The notes under the pieces are model-generated. The model was not told the origin of the DNA and did no database searches. It worked only from the letters and a program-made list of their open reading frames with translations. From NCBI GenBank assembly GCA_015227615.1, contig JAALGZ010000001.1:2046001-2110000 (forward strand): 64,000 nt of DNA. Direction: 5' to 3'. The stretch is from Labyrinthula sp. Ha. Its lineage: Eukaryota; Sar; Bigyra; Labyrinthulida; Labyrinthulaceae. How positions within the stretch are numbered: the stretch's first letter is position 1; every line of letters begins with the position of its first letter. This document shows, piece after piece, positions 11,757-20,711 of this stretch. The position numbers and the translations under genes were made by a program.

Positions 11757-14700
11757 ATGTTACAGAAACAGCTCCAATCACATAACGAGCAGTTTGCGAA
11801 GGTTCTTCCATATACAAAGTCTCAAAAACCGCTTGGAATCGTAAGAAATGCTCAAACCACATTAGAAATTGCCCACAATATCTTCATCAAGCTTTCTCAA
11901 GGTAATTTTTCTGAGTTAGACGTATTGTTTTCCCATTCTCTTTTGACTGAACCGCTTTTAACGCTTTCCCATTCAAGTGAATTTTTTCAAAAATCTAAGA
12001 AACTGGTTCCACACCTTATAAAATTTTGTTCAAAGTTTAAGACTGATTCAAAACCTATACTAGAGCATGTTTTTAAGAATCTGGCAGGTGCTCAACTCTT
12101 CCCTGAAGAACTTATTTTATCATTCCTTCCTTTACATGAAACAAAAATATTCACATATATTTTGCTAGAATTTTCCCGGCTGTCAACTTATGGATCTCTT
12201 CGACAGTCCATGCCTTTTCTTCCTCACATTGAACAGATTAATACATTGACATACCCAGTTAAGAGAATTCACATTGTCGATTCCATAGTCAAACTTCCTT
12301 CAATCCTAACATTACTTTTTTATACTTGCTTTTCACTCAAGAAAAATATTATGCTGAATAGAAAATGCGACCAATTGGCAAGCGATAAATTTTGCATGAC
12401 TGTTTTCTCAGGAGTCTTTATAGAAGAGAAACTTTCGCAAGAAATAGTTGAAGAAGCTGTAAAATGTTTTTCTTATGTATTGGATAACTCAGAAAATTAT
12501 GTACAACCTGCATTGGTTTTTTTAAGTAATTTTATTGAAAGAAAAGTAAAAATTGAACTGATTGAAGCTATGTTCGAAAGACTTTGGGAGAACACGTTAG
12601 ATGATGTAGAACTGGTTAATTCTCTTCGGCTGTTTGATAAGTTTGCAAAATTCTCGTCATCTAAGATACTTTTGGAAGCGAAAGATATTCTTCCTCGAAT
12701 CAAAAGAATTGAATTTCTTAGAGAATTGAGAAAACATAAAGCAAACAAAGTGTTAAATCTATTGAGAATCCAATTCAAAGAATCCATTAGCAAGCAGGAA
12801 AAAGCTAATAGCCGATATCATCTTCTCGAAAAAAAGCTAATTCAGGAGCCTTGTATTGATAATTACGTTGAGCTGTTTGACTTTTACCAGAAACATGCTA
12901 ACTTGCAAGAAATGAAGAAAGCTAAAATAAACAGTATTCAGCAGACCCTTTGTAGAAGAAAAAACCATAAGTTTTTTTTCACTATAATTGAAAACAGATC
13001 TCTTGTTGTTGAAGCAATATCGAATGAAAACACTCTTGAGCAACTCAAAAGTATTTGTCCTGATGAAACCCGTTTTAAGCTTGAAATACAATTTAGGATT
13101 GTATTGCAGTCGTTCTCTTTGAACCCCTCCTTCCTTGCAGCTTTAAGTTATGTTTCAACACTGACTCTACCCAATGAATTAAAGAATATCTTGTTGCATT
13201 TTACAGAGAAACTCCCCAAGTCCCAACGAAGAGCAATTCAAGCTTCTATTGAAATAATTAAAGAAAATGATTTTCTTGCTTTTGTAGGAGCGATTGCTCA
13301 AAAATATGGATTAAAGAGAAAAGTTAAGTTCAATCTTATTGCTAGTGGGGATGCTGACAGTACAAATAAACTTATGTTATGTTTCCTGTTGTTCCTGATT
13401 CGGCAGGGACAACTTGGTTGTTATGGCTTGAGTGAACTAACACACAGTTCAATTTCTGTAGTGGTCGTGAATTTACACAATGTACTAAAGGTTAGTCGTT
13501 TCCTTGAAAAAGATACTTTTTCAGTAATGCTAAAGAGTTTATCACGCTCTTTATTAGACTGCAAAGTCACCCTCTCTTCAAATCTAATACAAGAATTTAA
13601 TAATACGCTTACAATGAAATCACCCGAAAGCAAAGAACTTGTGGAGCAGCTTTTGTTCTCTCTTGACGTTCAAGTATCAGAAGCTGATTACAATACCAAA
13701 GAAGTAGCAGAAAAAATATTGAAACTTTTTTCTTTGGTTTCGTACCAAGATTCCAAACAATACTTGAAGCTGTTTCCCACTGATTTTCTGGTAAAATCTA
13801 TTGAAGACCATCCAAATTATGAAGAGGCTCTTGCAAAGGTGCTGATTGAACGCTTAGAGGGCAATGCGCTGAAAATTAGTGCTAAACTTGTTCAACATAT
13901 CCCAAAACTCTTGAATACTGAAAGTACTCTTTTTCTTCTTCAACTTTACGTACTCTGCACGAGTACAATAAAACAGAAACTTTCCATTTTTTCTAAAGTT
14001 AATCTGAATGCCAAGGTATTTCTACTGAATAGTTTGGCTGCAGACGATTTAAAACTTACACCGCAAGAAGAAAAGCTGATTGTGGGAGTTTTGAAGGAAA
14101 AGAGTTTAACATCTTCTCTATTTGCTGAGCTTGTCGAAGTTATATCTATGACAAGAGTCGAACATATTTTTCCTCATTTAATCCCTAGACTGAAAGAGCA
14201 CCCAACAATAATGAAATCTGTTATGAAAAAGTTTTCACAAAAGAATTTGGAGATTCTATTTTCCTATCTGCTGAATACAAATGAGCTTAGCTTTTGTAAA
14301 TTTTTCTTTGAGCCAGCACAAGAAAGAAATATTGTTCAATGTCTGAAATACTTGAACTTAGAAGAAAACCAAGTTGGACAAATACGAACATTAATCAATT
14401 CTCTACTAGAAGAAGAACAGAATATTATTTCACAGACACCTGTGGAGTCTTTCTCTCCTTACATTGCAAATTTATATCAAGTTCTGTTTTTTTCCGATAA
14501 CGCAAAGTTTTCTGAGCAAGAGTTTGTCGCATTCTGTGGAAATCTGAATCTTGATGTGTTTGTTCTATTATTCTTGGAATTTCTTCAGCCTAGATTACTT
14601 CCTATATTGAAAGAAAAACTCGCACAAGCAGAGGAGGAGGAAGTAGTTTTAGTGGCCTCCTCACTTGGAAAAATTTTGTTAGATCTCCTACAGGATGAAG

Positions 14701-16013
14701 AAGAGGAAGACTTCTTACTCACTGAACTTGACTGCTTGCAGATGCTCTTAGAATTTCTTCAAGATGATCAAGCTTTGTTTACTGTTTCCACCACTCTAAG
14801 TAAATTATTTCTTGTTGCTGACTCAATAAAAATAAAGTCTTCAAAACTAAACGACAAGGTCCTAGATGTTTTTTGTCAATCAATGAGATTGTTGAATCCT
14901 GAACAACCAGCAAACATAAGAATATTTCTCAAAACTTTTTCTGCAATCATTCAAGAAAAAAATATCTCGGTAGACTTTGTTCTTTGGCTTATTAATAACT
15001 ACTCTGCCTTTGTAGGAAACTTCCTTGAAGATCTTTTAGTTTGGGAAAATTTTGAAGAAGATCAAATGCAGTTTTTTTCAGAGCAAATCGAGCTTAGAGT
15101 AATTTTGAAGAATGTGCAAAAACTATTTTCATCTAATTTAAAAACTACTAATTGTGATATTTTCAAGTTCGAAAAATCGTTTGAGGTATTGACTAGAGCT
15201 ACAAAGTTAGCAGAAAACATAGATGATCTAGAAGAAACCTTTAAGGACTTTTTTATCCAAAACCTTTCTCTCTTAAGAATAAAGAATGCACAAGAATCTT
15301 TCGTTGAGTTCGCTCTTTTGCTTAATCCAAAAAAACTCAGCAAATTTTATAAGAACTTAACAGCAACTGCACTTGGATCAGATGAAGAAAACCTTCTTGC
15401 ATGGTTAACTTGTTCTATTTCACTTTGTAAGAAACTTGGGAAGCTTTTTGTTAATGACCTCAATAAATCGGTCTTGACCTACATGGATAATTTAGACTTG
15501 TTTAAACAGAAAATATCTGGTGAGTCTCTAGAGCTTTTAGAATGCTGTTTTCGTTTAAATCATGAAAGTAAAGATGAAAAGTTTCTATTGAAGTTTCAGA
15601 ATATTGAAAAGGAGCCTTTTGAAGTTGTTATCCAGTTCATAAAACGGAGTTTGAAAGATATATTAAATTATTCAAAGAAACGAAAAAGAAATGCAGCTCA
15701 GAATGTATCAAAAAGTTGGGTTTCTTGTTTAGTAATCTCTTTTTCATCTTTCGTAAAAGGGCTTTCTAATTATGAAGCCTTGTCCAAAATTTTTGATGTA
15801 CTGTTGATAGGGATGGAATCAAGCGGAGAGAAGAAATACAGAATATTATGTTTAGATATTCTAAAATTAGTTCTTCAAGGGGTTGATCCAGAAGTTGGGT
15901 CTATGATGAAAGAAAGTTGCACAACTGTTCTTTCTGAAGTAGTAGAGGATACAGATTCTGACATTAAAGAGATAGCTACATCTGTGGCCAAGATGCTTGT
16001 AAGTTTAGATTAG
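11757..16013 (+). CDS. UTP10: UTP10/HEATR1, U3 snoRNP (SSU processome) protein
   Basis: UTP10 (human HEATR1) is a long HEAT-repeat protein of the t-UTP subcomplex, needed in the nucleolus for 18S rRNA processing and linked to Pol I transcription. The ORF is intronless, 1418 aa, starting at ATG 11757. The segment LPLHETKIF near residue 125 matches the conserved LPYHETRIF region of HEATR1. The rest is helical repeats, and the last about 60 residues (LDILKLVLQGVDPEVG...) resemble the C-terminal BP28CT region. It is shorter than yeast Utp10 (about 1770) or human HEATR1 (about 2140), which suggests loss of repeats rather than truncation, because both conserved ends are present. Its TAG overlaps the stop of the convergent small gene by 3 nt, and the exosome gene RRP45 lies just beyond. 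Confidence 0.85.
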   Translation: MLQKQLQSHNEQFAKVLPYTKSQKPLGIVRNAQTTLEIAHNIFIKLSQGNFSELDVLFSHSLLTEPLLTLSHSSEFFQKSKKLVPHLIKFCSKFKTDSKPILEHVFKNLAGAQLFPEELILSFLPLHETKIFTYILLEFSRLSTYGSLRQSMPFLPHIEQINTLTYPVKRIHIVDSIVKLPSILTLLFYTCFSLKKNIMLNRKCDQLASDKFCMTVFSGVFIEEKLSQEIVEEAVKCFSYVLDNSENYVQPALVFLSNFIERKVKIELIEAMFERLWENTLDDVELVNSLRLFDKFAKFSSSKILLEAKDILPRIKRIEFLRELRKHKANKVLNLLRIQFKESISKQEKANSRYHLLEKKLIQEPCIDNYVELFDFYQKHANLQEMKKAKINSIQQTLCRRKNHKFFFTIIENRSLVVEAISNENTLEQLKSICPDETRFKLEIQFRIVLQSFSLNPSFLAALSYVSTLTLPNELKNILLHFTEKLPKSQRRAIQASIEIIKENDFLAFVGAIAQKYGLKRKVKFNLIASGDADSTNKLMLCFLLFLIRQGQLGCYGLSELTHSSISVVVVNLHNVLKVSRFLEKDTFSVMLKSLSRSLLDCKVTLSSNLIQEFNNTLTMKSPESKELVEQLLFSLDVQVSEADYNTKEVAEKILKLFSLVSYQDSKQYLKLFPTDFLVKSIEDHPNYEEALAKVLIERLEGNALKISAKLVQHIPKLLNTESTLFLLQLYVLCTSTIKQKLSIFSKVNLNAKVFLLNSLAADDLKLTPQEEKLIVGVLKEKSLTSSLFAELVEVISMTRVEHIFPHLIPRLKEHPTIMKSVMKKFSQKNLEILFSYLLNTNELSFCKFFFEPAQERNIVQCLKYLNLEENQVGQIRTLINSLLEEEQNIISQTPVESFSPYIANLYQVLFFSDNAKFSEQEFVAFCGNLNLDVFVLLFLEFLQPRLLPILKEKLAQAEEEEVVLVASSLGKILLDLLQDEEEEDFLLTELDCLQMLLEFLQDDQALFTVSTTLSKLFLVADSIKIKSSKLNDKVLDVFCQSMRLLNPEQPANIRIFLKTFSAIIQEKNISVDFVLWLINNYSAFVGNFLEDLLVWENFEEDQMQFFSEQIELRVILKNVQKLFSSNLKTTNCDIFKFEKSFEVLTRATKLAENIDDLEETFKDFFIQNLSLLRIKNAQESFVEFALLLNPKKLSKFYKNLTATALGSDEENLLAWLTCSISLCKKLGKLFVNDLNKSVLTYMDNLDLFKQKISGESLELLECCFRLNHESKDEKFLLKFQNIEKEPFEVVIQFIKRSLKDILNYSKKRKRNAAQNVSKSWVSCLVISFSSFVKGLSNYEALSKIFDVLLIGMESSGEKKYRILCLDILKLVLQGVDPEVGSMMKESCTTVLSEVVEDTDSDIKEIATSVAKMLVSLD

Positions 16014-16269
16014 TCATTTCTTTCTTCAATTTTTCTAAGTTCTCCATTTACTTTTTCCATTCCCCACTTTTCATACGACTTTGCGGTCGTGTATTCCATT
16101 AATTGGTATCCTACAACAATAGGTGTGGTGAAGTAAACGAGTCCCATAAATATTTGGCCTTTTCGACCAAGAGGCATTCTAAACTCATGAATTCTTTTCT
16201 TAAGTTCTTCATGCCTATTATGAATTAATTTTAGAGCGAATACCTTTTTGCTATTTCTGCGAAAACCAT
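16010..16269 (-). CDS. Small single-pass membrane protein, 76 aa, spliced
   Basis: The minus-strand ATG at 16269 opens exon 1 (16244-16269), followed by a 29-nt intron (16215-16243, GTATTC...AATAG) and exon 2 (16010-16214). Joined in phase 2 they give 76 aa plus TAA. The product begins MVFAEIAKR, continues with charged HEELKKRIHEF, then a single hydrophobic helix (QIFMGLVYFTTPIVVGYQL, residues about 32-50) and a charged tail. This layout is typical of small mitochondrial inner-membrane or respiratory-assembly proteins, but I recognise no family, so that location is inference. Its stop codon overlaps the UTP10 stop codon by 3 nt on the opposite strand, and its ATG lies 74 bp from the RRP45 ATG. 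Confidence 0.65.
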
Positions 16270-16343
16270 TCTACAAAATTCTTCCTTCTTACTTGCCTGC
16301 ACTCAACTATTAACTCAATGGCGCATTTCCACAACTTAAGATT
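16270..16343. promoter_or_regulatory. 74-bp divergent promoter region
   Basis: Only 74 bp separate the ATGs of the small membrane protein (minus) and RRP45 (plus), so this must hold at least part of both promoters. No specific motif recognised. Confidence 0.4.
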
Positions 16344-17153
16344 ATGTTAACGGCCACGAAAACAGAACGAAATCTTTTCAAGGAAAGTCTGCAGAAGTTT
16401 TCTTTAAGGGTAGATGGAAGACACGGACTACAGGAACGAAAAGTAACGTATAAAGTTGATGAAGTAGACCTCTCTGAACACTCTATGAGCTCGAGATGTG
16501 AAGTTAACTTTGGGGAAACAAAGATTGTTGCCTACGCAACTGGAGAAATAGTTCAACCAAAAGAAAATAGAACTTCAGAAGGAAGTGTGCATATTAATAT
16601 TCCAGAATATTGGAATAACTCGCAAAATATTTCTGCAAGTCAAATTTCTAGAGTTCTCGAGCTGAGTATAAGGGAAACTGGGTGCGTTGATCTAGAACTT
16701 CTTTGCATAAAAGCTTCAGAAGCAGTTTGGAAAATTGTTGTTGATATAAACATTTTGATTGATGATGGAAATATTGTTGATGCATCGCATTTTGCTTGCT
16801 TAGCTGCTTTAAAAGGATTGAAACTATCCCAAATCTTAGTTGAAGACGATGAACTTAAAGTTCAGAATTTTGATGCCAAAGAAGGTGTTGCTTTGGCTTT
16901 TAATCATTTTCCTATTCTGGTTTCACTTGGATTTTTAGAACTGGAAGAAAAAGTAGAGTATATTTTGGATCCTACAAATGGCGAGGAGCAATACATACAA
17001 GGAAAGATGTACATAGTTGTAAATGAAAATAAAGAAATTTGCACCATTCAAAAGATCGCCTATCCTGAAATATCTGAAAAAGATTTGAATAAATATTGCG
17101 ATCTGGCAATAGAAGTAGGCAAAAAACGGCTTCAACTTTTAAATATCTTATAG
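16344..17153 (+). CDS. RRP45: Exosome core subunit RRP45 (EXOSC9)
   Basis: RRP45 is an RNase PH-like subunit of the hexameric ring of the RNA exosome, which processes rRNA precursors and degrades RNA 3' to 5' in nucleus and cytoplasm. The ORF has 269 aa. Matches to the family include LRVDGRHGLQERK near the N-terminus, GETKIVAYATGEIVQP, and RTSEGSVHINI. Also present are a VDLELLCIKASEAVWKIVVD segment equivalent to the CIDTESLCVVAGEKVW stretch of human EXOSC9, DDGNIVDASHFACLAAL, and DPTNGEEQ...EICTIQ. It is the length of the core fold, without the long acidic C-terminal extension of human EXOSC9. ATG 16344 is the first in frame. It lies next to UTP10, another rRNA-processing gene. Its TAG overlaps the stop of the convergent mpaB-like gene by 6 nt. 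Confidence 0.9.
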   Translation: MLTATKTERNLFKESLQKFSLRVDGRHGLQERKVTYKVDEVDLSEHSMSSRCEVNFGETKIVAYATGEIVQPKENRTSEGSVHINIPEYWNNSQNISASQISRVLELSIRETGCVDLELLCIKASEAVWKIVVDINILIDDGNIVDASHFACLAALKGLKLSQILVEDDELKVQNFDAKEGVALAFNHFPILVSLGFLELEEKVEYILDPTNGEEQYIQGKMYIVVNENKEICTIQKIAYPEISEKDLNKYCDLAIEVGKKRLQLLNIL

Positions 17154-18374
17154 TGTCATAACTCTACTACTTTGCCATCTTCTATATATTAACAACATAG
17201 GCAAGACGAAAGCGAGTTTCCGAATTCGGAAGAAAAAGGAGTATAATCTCCATACAATCAGGTCCATGCATCTTCCATGTTTCGATAGGATATTATAAAT
17301 CCGTTTCTTTTTACTTTCTTTTCTGTATTTGTTCAATTCATAGTTCTTCAAGAGCAATTTTGTACAAACGTTATTTACAAAGTCAAATCCAATCAGCTTA
17401 AACACAAAGAGTCCAAATGAGGTTATAGCCTCATCTTCAGGCTCATAGGCTGCTTTCTCGTTATTTCCAAACTTCTCACGATTCACGAGATCAACTACTG
17501 ATAAGATACCTTTAAAGTACTGGCTTCCTAAGGCAGTTCCACTTCCAAACCCATCCAAGCAAGACTGCTGGAGTAGCGTTGTGCATTCTCTTTTTGTTTT
17601 AAATCTATACTCATTCATAGAAAGGAATTCCTCTAGACAAGCATGAACTTCTTCAACACTCGAGCAGCAATTAAACTTATCTTCAATCCCCAATAGAAAC
17701 CCCAGAAACCTCCAAGTTGCGACCATATCTTCTTCTTCTCTTGGAGTTACTTTAACACCCATCAAGTTTTTCATCAAAAAAAGAGGTACACCAGCAAAAC
17801 CAAGGAGAACTTCAACCATATCAAACTGGCTTAAAGGAATCCCCTCCTCTGAGTTTCCAAAAAAGTCTTTGGAAATTATGCGACTGCTCATTCTACGGGC
17901 ATGTTCGTGCATCTGTCTTACCTTAAATACTGAAGCCCGTCCATCACCACCCTCTTTAAGATCAAGTGTGAACCAATCAAGTATGGCATTAGCGGTGGCG
18001 TTATACCTGAAAAACGCGGTCGCTGGGGATTGTGCATATCCCGCCCTCAACAAGACTTCGCCAAAACGCGCAATACTGAAGCCTGATAACAATGCAATGC
18101 ACAGTGAGGTAAAAGCTCGATAAGCATGCTTCTTCCACAGTACCTGACCACGCTCTATCTGTTCCCAATTAACCCAATCAGGGTCTTGTAACTGTAGGTA
18201 GTGTGGGACCTTGAATTTCGAAGGGTTGTTTGAATGACCCTGCAAGGAATACAGCGGTACTCCAGATAAAACTTTATCACCATTTGATATTCCAGGAAGG
18301 TATTTAGCTAATGGTCCTTTATATGGTGGGGGGCGGAGAGAGGTTCGTTGATCCCAAATAAGGTTTTCATTCAT
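17148..18374 (-). CDS. mpaB/DUF2236 (rubber-oxygenase-like) family protein
   Basis: A 408-aa intronless ORF. The central GGDGRASVFKVRQMHEHARR followed by a DMVEVLLGFAGVPLF helix matches the catalytic-domain signature of the mpaB/mpaB'/Lcp (DUF2236) family. Members include the ER-bound oxygenase MpaB and latex-clearing proteins, which bind a b-type haem via a conserved His; H in the RQMHEHARR segment is the likely ligand. Hydrophobic helices occur near residues 90-110 and at the C-terminus (LAFVLPMLLIYRRW), suggesting membrane attachment. The substrate is unknown. The start at 18374 is the first ATG and gives a normal length. It converges with RRP45, overlapping by 6 nt, and lies downstream of the Cys-rich gene on the same strand. 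Confidence 0.75.
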   Translation of the reverse strand: MNENLIWDQRTSLRPPPYKGPLAKYLPGISNGDKVLSGVPLYSLQGHSNNPSKFKVPHYLQLQDPDWVNWEQIERGQVLWKKHAYRAFTSLCIALLSGFSIARFGEVLLRAGYAQSPATAFFRYNATANAILDWFTLDLKEGGDGRASVFKVRQMHEHARRMSSRIISKDFFGNSEEGIPLSQFDMVEVLLGFAGVPLFLMKNLMGVKVTPREEEDMVATWRFLGFLLGIEDKFNCCSSVEEVHACLEEFLSMNEYRFKTKRECTTLLQQSCLDGFGSGTALGSQYFKGILSVVDLVNREKFGNNEKAAYEPEDEAITSFGLFVFKLIGFDFVNNVCTKLLLKNYELNKYRKESKKKRIYNILSKHGRCMDLIVWRLYSFFFRIRKLAFVLPMLLIYRRWQSSRVMTL

Positions 18375-18637
18375 ATCTTTCGAGTTGGTTTTTGAAGCGC
18401 TTTCTTTAGTTGATTGCGTTTGTTTGCGCTCCTAATACTTAAATACTATATGACGTGGCACTTGTAATTTAAATATGATGAAGAACGGACAAAATATAAC
18501 TTGAATGAACAAACGGTGAAAATAAGTTTAAAGAAATGATTAAAGATATTTTTCTTAATAAAATTTATAATTTTATCAGTATTTACTTATAAAACCTGGA
18601 CTGTTGAATGCTAATTTTTGTTCTCTGTAGCTTGTAA

Positions 18638-20083
18638 TTATTCTACTTCCTGTTGTTGAATCTGTACCACTGACATCTTAACCTGGTCCGTATCTGTGAA
18701 ACCTACTAGCACTTCTTCTTCAACTTGACCTTTATTATTTGTTTTAGTTACCAACCTTTTTTTTAAATCCAAGCGCTCATACTCAATCCTCAACTCAATT
18801 TCCACATCATCACTCAAAACTTCTGGATAAGCTGATCGACATAACTCAAACAGATCCTCCTCAACAGTTATACACAACCGATTATTCTCCATCTTATTTT
18901 CCATATCTGCAGTAACATCTAAAATATCTCTATTTGAAATAAGACTAGCGGAAACTATCCGCAAAGTCTTATATCGACCAGGCTGGATAATTGGACCCGA
19001 AATTAACAGGCGTTCTGTCAAGTGAGCATGTACAACCATATACGACTCCCTTTGCCGGTATTGTGGAAGAGAAACGTCTAGAATTAATCTCTTCTCTACT
19101 TGAGGAGCAGGATCACCAAACAAGTTTATAAGTTCTTGTTCAGGTGTTATGCGTAAACATCCATGAGAATGTACTAATCCTTGAAGTTTTTCTGTAATAT
19201 CAACTTTATTCAACCAATCAGTTGGATGCTTAAAAATACATTGGATTATTCTAACCCCTTCTGAACGAATGTGAAAATTCTGTTGCAGACATCCATTTTG
19301 CATAGGAAGTGTAACCTCACCTAAAGTTCCTTCTACTTCATAGCGGAACCTGAGAAACTTGCCCCTGGTTGATACTCTTTTTCCTATACAAAGAGATGTT
19401 TTGCGGAGATGACCTGTAATGTCTCTTGTAGACTGAATAGAAAAGGTATCATCCTCGGAGACAGCTCCACAAATGATGAAACATAGAGATTCGTTTCGAT
19501 CTAGAAGAAAATTTGCTACCTCATTAACCATTTCTTTTAGTCTAACCAAATTATACTTGAAGCTTTTTCCTGTAGCAAGTTCTAGTTCATTCAATGCCTG
19601 GGTAAAATCTACTTTGCCATCATCTTCTTGAAGAGACATCACACAATCTTTTATCAATGGAAACATTTCAGATAGGATGAGATCATTATTTTTCCTGTTC
19701 ATTAACTGTTGGTCATAACTTTCCAAACTTGAATAGTATTGTCTTCTTCTTTCAATTTTTTCTTCTACTTCTAAGTGTTCTTGAATAGTAAGATCTGCAG
19801 ACTTAATGCAGGAATAATTTTCTTGATCAAAATGTTCGCTGCACGGTAAAAGTTTTCCACACACTTCCTCTTTGCAGGTAAATGGATGAATAGTGAGTGA
19901 AGTACATAGATCTTTATTTTTTGTATCCACAAACTTAATGAGGTCTCTTGTAACTTCAAAACCAAAGTTGTTTAGACGTGGGAGAAGGGATTTACAGAAT
20001 ACACACTGGGTACAAAGAACCCGATGAGTAAAGGAGGGGAAGCCTTGTTTTTTCCCACAAGTCTTGCAGAACACATTTTCCAT
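18638..20083 (-). CDS. Cys-rich, zinc-finger-like protein of unknown function, 481 aa
   Basis: An intact intronless ORF from ATG 20083. The first about 95 residues hold many Cys/His pairs (FCKTCGKKQG, LCTQCVFCKS, then CKEEVCGKLLPCSEH), which look like two zinc-binding modules. A charged helical segment follows (residues 100-160, EVEEKIERRRQYYSSLESYDQQ). The C-terminal two thirds are beta-rich, with GKRVSTRGKFLRFRYEVEG and LLISGPIIQPGRYKTLRIVSA, strings that could form an OB-like or other beta barrel. I considered MCM N-terminal, NMD3 and TRIM/B-box families; none fits in order and spacing. No membrane segment or signal. The function is not assigned. Confidence 0.7.
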   Translation of the reverse strand: MENVFCKTCGKKQGFPSFTHRVLCTQCVFCKSLLPRLNNFGFEVTRDLIKFVDTKNKDLCTSLTIHPFTCKEEVCGKLLPCSEHFDQENYSCIKSADLTIQEHLEVEEKIERRRQYYSSLESYDQQLMNRKNNDLILSEMFPLIKDCVMSLQEDDGKVDFTQALNELELATGKSFKYNLVRLKEMVNEVANFLLDRNESLCFIICGAVSEDDTFSIQSTRDITGHLRKTSLCIGKRVSTRGKFLRFRYEVEGTLGEVTLPMQNGCLQQNFHIRSEGVRIIQCIFKHPTDWLNKVDITEKLQGLVHSHGCLRITPEQELINLFGDPAPQVEKRLILDVSLPQYRQRESYMVVHAHLTERLLISGPIIQPGRYKTLRIVSASLISNRDILDVTADMENKMENNRLCITVEEDLFELCRSAYPEVLSDDVEIELRIEYERLDLKKRLVTKTNNKGQVEEEVLVGFTDTDQVKMSVVQIQQQEVE

Positions 20084-20540
20084 CTTTTAAACGAATACAG
20101 AGTTAGTTTCATGTTAGGCCTAGTATTTTCATTGAGCAGTATGAAAGAAGCCCTGAAAGCATTATGTTTTTGCACTGCATATATTCTTTACATAATTTAA
20201 ATTTGGCCTACAGGTTTTTTTCAAGTTACCTCTCTTTAAGAGCAATATGTGCAACCTTAAGAGGAATGAAGTATATCCAACGTTGGTATCATTAATAAAG
20301 AGAACGCTCCAATTAGCCATGGCTCCAGGTAGGATAAAAATCCTTTTCCATTGTTGCTGTTTCTTCTGCTTCCCTTAAATATCTGAGGATCCAACGACTT
20401 TTTCTTAATTAATGTTCTTATCGCGTTAGGCAACACTATGAATATTGACTAGAACAATTTTTCTTATTTATATTGCTGAGATTAGTTGCCATTTCAATTT
20501 AATGCTGTAATATACTCAATCATCACATAGAGCTCATGCT
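20084..20540. other. Spacer upstream of the Cys-rich gene
   Basis: A frame opening at ATG 20247 (MCNLKRNEVYPTLVSLIKR, reading to a GTAGG at 20339) could be a first exon, but no acceptor gives a plausible continuation within 40 nt. Otherwise nothing seen. Confidence 0.3.
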
Positions 20541-20711
20541 ATGTGGAAACTAGTCAGTGGACCATTTCTCACAATGCAGTCAGCTCCTTTAGTACACAAA
20601 ATTCTTCTTCGTTTTGCCGCAGTTGGATTTTTTTTCTTGGTAAGCTATTCCACGACATCAATTAATCAATTTCTAAGTGGATCAAATAAAAGCTTAGAAT
20701 ATTTCATGTGA
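20541..20711 (+). CDS. Possible small membrane protein, 56 aa
   Basis: ATG at 20541, TGA at 20709-20711. The frame contains one clear hydrophobic helix (ILLRFAAVGFFFLVSY, residues about 21-36) preceded by MWKLVSGPFLTMQSAPLVHK, a pattern seen in small mitochondrial membrane proteins. No family recognised and no supporting intron. It may be a chance ORF in an AT-rich gap. Confidence 0.25.
   Translation: MWKLVSGPFLTMQSAPLVHKILLRFAAVGFFFLVSYSTTSINQFLSGSNKSLEYFM

Noticed and set aside
12497-13633. Minus-strand frames of 70-98 codons inside UTP10
   Set aside because: They are antisense shadows of a long real ORF and have no domain features.
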